From contig JALWYT010000128.1 of NCBI GenBank assembly GCA_026992705.1, positions 1 to 6,675 on the forward strand: a DNA stretch of 6,675 nucleotides, read 5' to 3'. A program made the translations under genes and the position numbers. Positions 1 to 6,037 of the stretch are shown piece by piece. Source of the DNA: Thiotrichaceae bacterium (GTDB lineage: Bacteria; Pseudomonadota; Gammaproteobacteria; Thiotrichales; Thiotrichaceae). Under the pieces are notes generated by a model. That model made no database searches and was not told the origin of the DNA. It saw nothing but the letters and a program-made list of their open reading frames with translations. Every line of letters begins with the position of its first letter. Within the stretch, counting starts at the first letter, position 1.

Positions 1-76
1 TACTGCAAAATAATAAATTATATTTATGCCTTCATAATAAGAATAATAATTTAGCGAGAGCTAAGAGGTTACGACT
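1..76 (+). promoter_or_regulatory. AT-rich leader and ribosome binding site of the Ig-repeat lipoprotein gene
   Basis: This short leader is very AT-rich. AAGAGG at 63-68 is a strong Shine-Dalgarno match 8 bases before the ATG at 77, and it decides that start over the in-frame ATG at 83, for which the spacing would be 14. CATAAT at 33-38 is a possible -10 element, but no convincing -35 hexamer lies at the right distance, so the promoter itself may be elsewhere or outside the window. No upstream gene end can be recognised in these bases. Confidence 0.45.
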
Positions 77-130
77 ATGTTTATGCGTTTATGCATTATT
101 TTCTTTGTTTCTATGTTCTTATCAGCTTGT
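77..130 (+). other. Lipoprotein signal peptide with lipobox LSAC
   Basis: Residues 1-17 have one Arg (R4), a hydrophobic core rich in Ile, Phe, Val and Leu, and end in Leu-Ser-Ala before Cys18. This is a standard type II signal peptide, in which Cys18 is lipidated and signal peptidase II cleaves before it. The positive charge is low for an N-region but acceptable. An unstructured tether of about 15 residues rich in Ser, Gly and Asn follows before the first Ig module. Confidence 0.9.
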
Positions 131-3100
131 GGTGAGCAGTCAGGTTTTTATGATAAGCCTAGTACTAATTCAGATGGAGTTGTTAGCTCAATACAACGAA
201 TGAGTGTAGAGCCATCACGATTGTATTTAAAAGGTTTTGGACAGGTAGAGAATTCTATTGTTTCTTTTAAAGTTATTAACTCAAGTGGTAAGCCTGCAGC
301 AAATAAACAAGTCCATTTTTCATTAGGTACTAGTGCGGGAGGGGTTTACGTTTATCCTGAAATAGCAAGATCTGATTCTGAAGGTATTGTTACAACCACT
401 GTTCATGCTGGAAACATCCCAACAGATATTCGTGTTACAGCTGTTTTAGAAGAAAATAATAATATTAAGACAACTTCTGATATTTTAACGATTTCAACGG
501 GTATTGCTGATCAAAATAGCTTTTCTTTAGGGATTAAAGTAAAGGATATAGAGAAGCTAATAACTGAAGAAGCATGGATATATGATAATGTACAAATAGA
601 TATTGGGGTTATGGCAGCGGATCATTTTAATAATCCTGTGCCTGATGGAACAAAAGTTTATTTTTCAACAGAAGGGGGACAAGTTGATCCTGAGTGTGAA
701 CTAATCAACGGTACATGTGATATAAAATGGAAAAGTAGTGCGCCTAGACCAGCCAATGGAGTAATAACAGTTAGTGCCCATATGTTAGGTGAGGAAAGCT
801 TTGTTGACATTAATGGGAATGGATTATTTGATGAAGATGAGCCTTTTAGTGATTTACCAGAAGATGCTTATCGTGATGATAATGAAAATGGTCATTATGA
901 TATTGGAGAAACTTTCTGGGATCTAAATGGTAATGGTATTTATGACGGGAAAGATGGTAAATATAACGGTTCGTTATGTGCTAAAAATAATTATAAATGT
1001 AATCAAGCTCAAAAAAGTATATACATTCAGAAAAATATTACTTTAAATCTAAAAAAAGATTTAACAAATACACAATTAGGCATTTTAGAGGGCGATGTTT
1101 TTACCGCGGGTAAAATCAAGCTGGCAACCCCTAATCTTAAAGCGTTAGCGTCTAGCAAATTATCCGTCTATCTAGTCGATGAGGATGGTAATCGCTATAC
1201 CGACTCAGCTTCTGTTTCATTTACATCAGACTGTTCTAAGCAAAATTTTGCAAATATTACTTCACCTGTAGATGCTGTTAATGGCTTGGTAGAAGCCACT
1301 TATACAGCAAATGGCTGTGTTGGAGATGATCTTATTACTGCTACAGCAATGATCAATGGTAAAGAGATTACGGCAACTGCAACGATTAATGTTGAGGCGG
1401 CTGTTGTTAATTCTTTGCGATATATGTCTGCAACACCATCAAGTTTAGGTATAAAGGGCTTTGGGCAAGTAGAAGAATCGACTGTCCAATTCAAAATAAT
1501 GGATCGTAATGGTCAGCCTGTTCCTAATCAAAAAGTTAATTTTAGTCTGAATTCGGCAACAGGTGGCATTAATTTATATCCTGCTTCTGCTATTTCTGAT
1601 GAGCAAGGTGTTGTTCAAACCGTAATTCATTCTGGCACAACAGCAACTAATGTTCGAGTAACTGCCACTTATGATAATGATCAATCAATTACTGCAACAT
1701 CTGATATTTTGACAATTTCTACGGGTGTGGCAGATCAAAATAGTTTATCGCTCAGTGCAAGCGTATTTAACCCTAATGCAGCCAATTACGATGGAACAGA
1801 AGTGGATATTACAGCTTGGGCTGCAGATCATTTTAATAATCCTGTGCCTGATGGAACAAAAATTTATTTCACAACAGAGGGTGGGCAAATTGAACCTGAA
1901 TGTGAAACAGTTAAAGGAACATGTACTGTTAAATGGCATAGTAGTAATCCACGCCCTTGCTATGGTCGAGCAACTATATTGGCAACAATGGTTGGCGAAG
2001 AAAGCTTTATTGATGCCAATGGCAACGGAATGTTGGATAACGACGAAACATTTTACGACATGGATGAAGCCTTCCGCGATGACAATGAGGATGGTGTTTA
2101 TAACGAAAAAAATGAGGAGTTTTGGGATTTTAACCAAAATGGAAAATACGACTTAGCAGATGGGAAATACAATGGCGTGCTTTGTAAAAACACTGACAAT
2201 GCAGCAAGCCAATGTAGCCCTGATGTGAAAAATATCTATGCCCGCGATAGCTTAACATTAGTTATGGCGAGTGATATTCCTCGTTTACAAGTGTATGTCT
2301 ATGATCCTACTCAAAATAAATATGTCGAACATATTGGTGGACTTATTAATGTACCTGCACAAGGAACCTCAATTGCAATCGCTTTAAGTGGACAATTGGG
2401 TAATGTTGATAAACAGTTGAACTGTGAGTTTCCTCATGAGCAAGAAGATTTAACTTATGCGATGGTTGGTGATAACAGTATTTTACAACCTGCTAATGAA
2501 TTAACTGCTCCTAATTTTCCTGCTGGCTATCAACCCATGCCTGCTGGCACTACCGTAAAGGTGAGTTTAGACAAAGGCGTGCTTGCACCTAAAGCACCTG
2601 AAATGGAAATTGGTAGTACTAATCAAGATACGCCAAGCTATATGTATTTTTCAGTTGCTCCAAAAGAAGATGCTGAAAAGGGTACAGGAGGCGTTGCTGA
2701 AATTGTGGTTGAAACCTCAGGCAGTGGCAATATTAAAGCTCGTAAAACAACGTTTTCTCTAGGTTTTACTTTCCCTGAAGGTGGAATAAAAACACTAGCA
2801 GCGAGTGCTACTGGATCAACTACAAACTCCAGTACAGATACAAATACGTATGAAGCTATTCCAAACAGCATCCAATTTGTATCAGCCACGCCTAAACAAA
2901 TTGGTATTAAAGGTTTTGGGATGAATGAAAGTAGCCGTTTAACTTTCTTATTGGAAGATCAAAAGGGTAATTTAATGCCTAATGAGACTATTTCATTTAG
3001 CTTAAATACCTCAATCGGTGGTATCAAATTATCGAATACAACCGCAACAACGGATGAATCTGGTTTAGCTTATGTCTATGTCAATTCTGGCAATGTAGCA

Positions 3101-4051
3101 ACTAATGTACGGGTTATGGCGAAGCTTGATTCTAATCCAGATATTTTCACACAATCCGATAATTTGGTTATTTCTACAGGTGTTGCTGACCAAAATAGCT
3201 TTACATTGTACGCTGATACACTGAATCCTGAGGCATTAGAATGGAATAATGAAGAAGTAACCATTTCTGTTATCGCTTCAGATCATTTCAATAACCCTGT
3301 ACCTGATGGCACTTCTGTTAGCTTTATGGCAGAAGGTGGGCAAATTGAACCGAGTTGTTTAATTCAAGATGGTCGTTGTAGCGTAACATGGCGAAGCTCG
3401 CAACCCAGACCAAGTGATGGACGGGTGACTATTCTAGCAACGATGCTAGGCGAAGAAAGCTTTACTGATTTGAATGGTAATGGCATCAAAGATGATGGTG
3501 ATTTATTTGATGATAGGGGTGAGGCTTATTTAGACAGCAATGAAAATGGTCGCTACGATGCAGGCTCAGAGGAATTTAAGGATTTCAATCAAAATGGTAT
3601 CCGCGATGCAGGCGATGGCAAATACAATGGTATTTTATGTGATGCTTCAAACTGTAGCGATAACAGAAATATCTATGTAAGAAGCAACTTGGTATTAGCT
3701 TTATCTGGTTCTTATCCTGTTATTAAGTTCTTTGATCCTGATACTGGAACAGAAATGAATAAAATTGATGCAAGCGAAACAGGAACAGCACAATTCAAAA
3801 TGCAAATTACAGATGTTAATGGGAATCCTATGCCGAAAGGAACCGTGGTTAGTTATAATGATGGAACTGGTAAACAATCATTCACTATAGGCAGTAGCAA
3901 TTCTCCTATAGCCAAATCTTATGATGTTATTATTTATAACTACGAAACATCTGCAAGCGACCCCAAACCCATGTTCTTTCAAGTAGAAGTCGTTACGCCA
4001 AATGATGTTAAAAGCACAGTGAGTCGTGAAATCCTTCCTTTTCTTGAGTAA
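77..4051 (+). CDS. Large outer-membrane lipoprotein with three Ig-like (Big_1)/EF-hand-loop modules
   Basis: The 1324-residue product begins with a lipoprotein signal peptide (lipobox L15-S16-A17-C18). Gly19 at the +2 position is not an inner-membrane retention signal, so Lol sorting to the outer membrane is expected. Three homologous modules follow at about residues 35-326, 443-731 and 928-1210. Each has two beta-rich Big_1-like domains, a GEESF motif, three DxNxNGxxD calcium-type loops and paired cysteines. Other Ig-like or accessory domains lie at 332-440, 732-905 and 1211-1324, and a Ser/Thr-rich linker at about 906-926. Big_1 domains are known from invasin/intimin-type stalks, so a calcium-stiffened surface or periplasmic rod, perhaps adhesive, is plausible. 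I see no enzymatic domain, beta-barrel, LPXTG motif or type I secretion signal. Similar hypothetical Ig-domain lipoproteins occur in other gammaproteobacteria, but I know of no assigned function. The gene ends four bases before recD. Confidence 0.93.
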   Translation: MFMRLCIIFFVSMFLSACGEQSGFYDKPSTNSDGVVSSIQRMSVEPSRLYLKGFGQVENSIVSFKVINSSGKPAANKQVHFSLGTSAGGVYVYPEIARSDSEGIVTTTVHAGNIPTDIRVTAVLEENNNIKTTSDILTISTGIADQNSFSLGIKVKDIEKLITEEAWIYDNVQIDIGVMAADHFNNPVPDGTKVYFSTEGGQVDPECELINGTCDIKWKSSAPRPANGVITVSAHMLGEESFVDINGNGLFDEDEPFSDLPEDAYRDDNENGHYDIGETFWDLNGNGIYDGKDGKYNGSLCAKNNYKCNQAQKSIYIQKNITLNLKKDLTNTQLGILEGDVFTAGKIKLATPNLKALASSKLSVYLVDEDGNRYTDSASVSFTSDCSKQNFANITSPVDAVNGLVEATYTANGCVGDDLITATAMINGKEITATATINVEAAVVNSLRYMSATPSSLGIKGFGQVEESTVQFKIMDRNGQPVPNQKVNFSLNSATGGINLYPASAISDEQGVVQTVIHSGTTATNVRVTATYDNDQSITATSDILTISTGVADQNSLSLSASVFNPNAANYDGTEVDITAWAADHFNNPVPDGTKIYFTTEGGQIEPECETVKGTCTVKWHSSNPRPCYGRATILATMVGEESFIDANGNGMLDNDETFYDMDEAFRDDNEDGVYNEKNEEFWDFNQNGKYDLADGKYNGVLCKNTDNAASQCSPDVKNIYARDSLTLVMASDIPRLQVYVYDPTQNKYVEHIGGLINVPAQGTSIAIALSGQLGNVDKQLNCEFPHEQEDLTYAMVGDNSILQPANELTAPNFPAGYQPMPAGTTVKVSLDKGVLAPKAPEMEIGSTNQDTPSYMYFSVAPKEDAEKGTGGVAEIVVETSGSGNIKARKTTFSLGFTFPEGGIKTLAASATGSTTNSSTDTNTYEAIPNSIQFVSATPKQIGIKGFGMNESSRLTFLLEDQKGNLMPNETISFSLNTSIGGIKLSNTTATTDESGLAYVYVNSGNVATNVRVMAKLDSNPDIFTQSDNLVISTGVADQNSFTLYADTLNPEALEWNNEEVTISVIASDHFNNPVPDGTSVSFMAEGGQIEPSCLIQDGRCSVTWRSSQPRPSDGRVTILATMLGEESFTDLNGNGIKDDGDLFDDRGEAYLDSNENGRYDAGSEEFKDFNQNGIRDAGDGKYNGILCDASNCSDNRNIYVRSNLVLALSGSYPVIKFFDPDTGTEMNKIDASETGTAQFKMQITDVNGNPMPKGTVVSYNDGTGKQSFTIGSSNSPIAKSYDVIIYNYETSASDPKPMFFQVEVVTPNDVKSTVSREILPFLE
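179..1054 (+). repeat. Ig/EF-hand module 1 of the lipoprotein (residues 35-326)
   Basis: This first copy starts at VVSSIQ, with the first Ig-like domain running to the ISTGIADQNS linker at about residues 139-148. The second Ig-like domain carries DHFNNPVPDG at 182-191 and a cysteine pair, C207 and C214. After GEESF (238-242) come three 12-residue EF-hand-type loops beginning at D244, D267 and D282. All three have Asp or Glu at loop position 12, so this is the most canonical set in the protein. A second cysteine pair, C301 and C308, closes the module. Its DNA is more AT-rich and less similar to the other copies. Confidence 0.85.
1070..1396 (+). other. Accessory Ig-like domain after module 1 (residues 332-440)
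   Basis: This stretch has the pattern of a bacterial Ig-like domain: a VYLVDEDGN strand-turn, SVSFTSDC, then NGLVEATYTANGC and a final TATAMING strand. C386 and C414 probably form a disulfide. It is clearly different from the segments that follow modules 2 and 3, so the inserted domains between modules are not all of one type. Confidence 0.65.
1403..2269 (+). repeat. Ig/EF-hand module 2 of the lipoprotein (residues 443-731)
   Basis: The second copy aligns with the first along its whole length: KGFGQVE at 460-466, STGVADQNS at 548-556, DHFNNPVPDG at 584-593, cysteines C609 and C616, GEESF at 640-644, and the pair C703 and C713. Its calcium-type loops begin at D646, D668 and D684. The middle loop is altered: Asn at positions 9 and 12, with Glu one residue later. 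It also has an extra cysteine, C628, absent from the other two copies. Confidence 0.85.
2270..2857 (+). other. Accessory domain and Ser/Thr linker between modules 2 and 3 (residues 732-927)
   Basis: The segment is beta-rich, with a VYVYDPTQNKYVE start and MPAGTTVKVSLDKG in the middle. It is probably related to the C-terminal domain after module 3, which has a matching MPKGTVVSY segment, but is longer through an insertion around residues 776-818. It contains one lone cysteine, C783. It ends in a low-complexity Ser/Thr/Ala/Asn-rich stretch at about 906-926, which looks like a flexible linker. Confidence 0.55.
2858..3706 (+). repeat. Ig/EF-hand module 3 of the lipoprotein (residues 928-1210)
   Basis: The third copy keeps the landmarks KGFGMNE (945-951), STGVADQNS (1033-1041), DHFNNPVPDG (1069-1078), C1094 and C1101, GEESF (1125-1129), and C1188 with C1193. 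Its calcium-type loops begin at D1131, D1153 and D1169. As in module 2, the middle loop has one extra residue before the acidic residue that would complete metal binding (S1164, then E1165). The other two loops are canonical. Confidence 0.85.
3707..4048 (+). other. C-terminal beta-rich domain of the lipoprotein (residues 1211-1324)
   Basis: This terminal domain has an ITDVNGNPMPKGTVVSY strand-turn-strand typical of Ig-like folds, followed by TIGSSNSP and a final hydrophobic FFQVEVVTP strand. It contains no cysteines and no obvious anchor or secretion signal. It appears to be a shorter relative of the segment after module 2. If the protein is a rod tethered by its lipidated N-terminus, this would be its free tip. 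That topology is inference. Confidence 0.55.
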
Positions 4052-4058
4052 TGCTATG
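4045..4058 (+). promoter_or_regulatory. Stop/start junction deciding the recD start
   Basis: The lipoprotein stop TAA is at 4049-4051 and the preferred recD ATG at 4056-4058, with a weak GAG Shine-Dalgarno core at 4045-4047 eight bases upstream. An ATG at 4051 shares a base with the stop but is in another frame, leading to only 18 codons. An in-frame GTG at 4026 lies inside the lipoprotein gene and would add ten residues. The weak ribosome binding site together with the near-overlap suggests that recD translation depends on ribosomes finishing the upstream gene. Confidence 0.55.
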
Positions 4059-5861
4059 CTTAAACAACTTAAAACACGTATGCAAAATGATGAAATTCCT
4101 GCCTTAGCATATTATTTTGCAAAGTATATTAATCAGAAGCAACCGAATAAGGCAGTTGCTTTAGCTGCTGCGATATTGAGCAGTGAAAACTTGCAAGGGC
4201 ATGTGTGTATTGATTTACAAGATTATGCCAATCAGTCCTTTCCTAAACATCAAGACAGCGATATAAAAGCACCAGAATTAAGCACTTGGTTATCTGCTTT
4301 ACAGCAACACCCTTGGGTTAAAAGTACATTTCCTGCCCCATTGATTTTAGACGATACTCGCTTATATCTTGGAAAATACTGGCGATATGAAAACCAGCTT
4401 GCCTCAGCCATTCAAGTTCGCTTGCAGCCAAATAAAAACCTTGATACCGCATTACTCACAGCGGGCTTGCAACGCTTGTTTCCGAAAACGGATACTGAAA
4501 TTGATTGGCAAGCAGTCGCCGCGGCTATTAGCTTATTAAACCGCTTTGTTGTGATTTCAGGTGGTCCGGGTACAGGCAAAACTTCAACGGTTATTCGCAT
4601 TTTAGCCTTGCTACTTGCTCAAAAGCCCGACTCGCATATCGAATTAGTCGCACCAACAGGCAAAGCTGCCGCACGCTTGGCTGAATCCATCCGCCTCGGT
4701 AAGCAAAGCCCGCGTTTATCAGCACTCACAGAGGAAGAAAAACAAGCCATTCCCGAAACAGCAAAAACCATTCACCGCTTGCTAAAATACTCACCGAAAG
4801 GCTTCTATCACCATGCCCAAAATCCTATTCCTGTTGATACCCTTGTGATTGATGAGGCATCAATGGTTGATTTGCCCCTTATGGCAAAGCTATTAACCGC
4901 TATTCCTGAGCATACTCAATTGATTTTATTAGGCGATCGTGATCAACTTGCTTCGGTTGAGGCGGGCAGCGTATTAGGTGATATTACAGGGCATGGGCAA
5001 AATATTGATTACCCTGAAAATTTAATCAAGCAACTAGAAAAACTTGGCGTAATTAAAGCAGGTGCTTTAACACCTCCACACACTCCACCACCAGCAATTA
5101 GCCGCAGCATTGCTTTACTGCACAAAAGTTATCGCTTCGATGCAAACAGTGGCATTGGCACTGCTGCAAAATATATCAACCAACGCAATGGGCAAACGGC
5201 TTTACAACAGGTATTGCTTAACCCGCAATTCCCTGATGCAAACTGGCTAGAGCTTGAAGGCAATGAATTAAACCCAAAATGTATTCAATGGGCAGTTAAA
5301 CGCTATCGCCAGTATATTAAACAAAAGCATATTGAAGATGCTTTACAACAATTTGAAAGCATCCGCGTACTCACTGCGTTACGCAATGGCGAATTCGGCG
5401 TAGAAAACATCAATCAAAAAATCATCACCGCTTTAAACTGCCCGCTAACAGGCGATTTTCACGGTAAACCCATTATGATTAGCCGTAATGACTATGAGCT
5501 TGACCTATTTAATGGTGATATTGGTTTGATTTGGAAAAACTCAGAGTCAGAACAATTTTACGCCTATTTCCCCACCGCAGACGGCAATATCAGAAAAATC
5601 TCAACCCGACAACTCCCCCAACACGAAACCGCCTTCGCCATGACCATCCACAAAAGCCAAGGCTCCGAATTTGATCATCTACTCATGATACTGCCACCAC
5701 AACATAACCCAGTCGTCAGCAAAGAACTCATCTACACAGGCATAACACGAGCCAAACAAGACGTATTAATTGCAGGAAACCAAGCAGAATTTATAAACGC
5801 CTGTACGCTTGGCGTAAAGCGTAGCAGTGGCTTGAGTAGGAAATTAGGCTGGAGTTACTAA
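4056..5861 (+). CDS. recD: RecD, exodeoxyribonuclease V alpha subunit (5'-3' helicase of RecBCD)
   Basis: RecD is the fast 5'-3' superfamily 1B helicase of RecBCD, which unwinds and degrades DNA from double-strand ends and loads RecA after Chi. Starting at ATG 4056 the protein has 601 residues, against 608 in E. coli. The N-terminus then aligns well with E. coli RecD, including GHVCI near residue 50 in the RecC-contacting region. Motifs occur in order: Walker A GGPGTGKT (169-176), APTGKAAAR (199-207), Walker B DEAS (266-269), GDRDQLASVEAG (293-304), KSYRF (357-361), FNGDIG (485-490), TIHKSQGSEFD (530-540) and YTGITRAK (560-567). No motif is broken, so the enzyme should be active. recB and recC are not in the window, so the partners must be encoded elsewhere. 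The last quarter uses unusually C- and A-rich codons. The stop is a tandem TAATAA. Confidence 0.97.
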   Translation: MLKQLKTRMQNDEIPALAYYFAKYINQKQPNKAVALAAAILSSENLQGHVCIDLQDYANQSFPKHQDSDIKAPELSTWLSALQQHPWVKSTFPAPLILDDTRLYLGKYWRYENQLASAIQVRLQPNKNLDTALLTAGLQRLFPKTDTEIDWQAVAAAISLLNRFVVISGGPGTGKTSTVIRILALLLAQKPDSHIELVAPTGKAAARLAESIRLGKQSPRLSALTEEEKQAIPETAKTIHRLLKYSPKGFYHHAQNPIPVDTLVIDEASMVDLPLMAKLLTAIPEHTQLILLGDRDQLASVEAGSVLGDITGHGQNIDYPENLIKQLEKLGVIKAGALTPPHTPPPAISRSIALLHKSYRFDANSGIGTAAKYINQRNGQTALQQVLLNPQFPDANWLELEGNELNPKCIQWAVKRYRQYIKQKHIEDALQQFESIRVLTALRNGEFGVENINQKIITALNCPLTGDFHGKPIMISRNDYELDLFNGDIGLIWKNSESEQFYAYFPTADGNIRKISTRQLPQHETAFAMTIHKSQGSEFDHLLMILPPQHNPVVSKELIYTGITRAKQDVLIAGNQAEFINACTLGVKRSSGLSRKLGWSY

Positions 5862-5885
5862 TAATTTGATCAGTACCTTCTTAGT

Positions 5886-5910
5886 GTTATAACAATGGTA
5901 TTGTTATAAC
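5886..5910. repeat. Perfect 10-bp inverted repeat after recD
   Basis: Arms GTTATAACAA (5886-5895) and TTGTTATAAC (5901-5910) are exactly complementary around a TGGTA loop. The outer GTTATAAC is itself an 8-base palindrome and so appears twice, 17 bases apart. The stem is AT-rich and no T-run follows directly on either strand, so it is a weak terminator candidate at best. It may act as a transcript 3'-end stabiliser or as a paired protein-binding site. Confidence 0.7.
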
Positions 5911-5935
5911 TAATAGCATTGCTAAAAAGCTATTA
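5911..5935. repeat. Second inverted repeat abutting the first
   Basis: TAATAGC (5911-5917) and GCTATTA (5929-5935) pair around an 11-base loop containing five A residues. It begins on the base after the first inverted repeat ends and is the same length, 25 bases. The first T-run downstream (TTTT at about 5943) is some bases away, so termination here would be inefficient by the classical model. Confidence 0.55.
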
Positions 5936-5970
5936 ACATAAATTTTCTCTATCTTTATTTTTAATAAACT

Positions 5971-6037
5971 AGCCCTTTATAGATATTTTAGAGTATCATC
6001 ACCTTCATTCTTAAATAGTAATCAAAGGATAGGGTTT
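5971..6037 (+). promoter_or_regulatory. Possible serC promoter region and ribosome binding site
   Basis: AAAGGA at 6024-6029 is a good Shine-Dalgarno sequence 8 bases before the serC ATG at 6038. TATCAT at 5994-5999 matches the -10 consensus at five of six positions and would place a transcript start near 6006, but no good -35 hexamer stands 16-18 bases upstream. TATAGA at 5978-5983 is a weaker alternative. The ribosome binding site is confident and the promoter is not. Confidence 0.4.

Larger units (their letters stand above)
5862..6037. other. Intergenic region between recD and serC
   Basis: These 176 bases are AT-rich and contain no credible ORF. The first third holds two abutting inverted repeats (5886-5910 and 5911-5935). 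The rest contains T-rich runs and several weak -10-like hexamers, and ends in the serC ribosome binding site. It is long enough to hold the end of the recD transcript and a serC promoter. Confidence 0.8.

Noticed and set aside
1745..2137. A 130-codon minus-strand frame, and shorter ones at 1300-1494, 2638-2889, 3076-3264 and 4412-4600
   Set aside because: All are antisense to strongly supported genes, have no start signals, and show no family resemblance.
1725..2156. A 143-codon + strand reading frame inside the lipoprotein gene
   Set aside because: It lies in another frame of module 2, has no ribosome binding site or recognisable domain, and its amino-acid pattern is what the repeated Asn/Asp/Gly-rich codons give when read out of frame.
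179..3706. CRISPR-like or short tandem DNA repeat array
   Set aside because: The repetition is at protein level, with units of about 0.85-0.9 kb separated by unlike domains. There are no short, regularly spaced direct repeats.
4026..4055. GTG at 4026 as the recD start
   Set aside because: The extra ten residues are encoded by the lipoprotein tail in another frame and do not align with RecD. The ATG at 4056 gives the expected length and N-terminus.
4051..4107. An 18-codon ORF starting at the ATG that overlaps the lipoprotein stop
   Set aside because: It is short, in a different frame from recD, and ends quickly inside it, with no feature suggesting a real leader peptide.
4056..5861. A RecD2-type or TraA/relaxase-type helicase instead of RecBCD RecD
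   Set aside because: The length, the N-terminal region and residues such as GHVCI and PVVSKELIYTGITRAK follow the RecBCD RecD of gammaproteobacteria, and there is no RecD2 N-terminal extension or relaxase domain.
5886..5950. Classical rho-independent terminator after recD
   Set aside because: The stems are AT-rich and no uninterrupted T-run follows the hairpins directly, so I annotate them only as inverted repeats.
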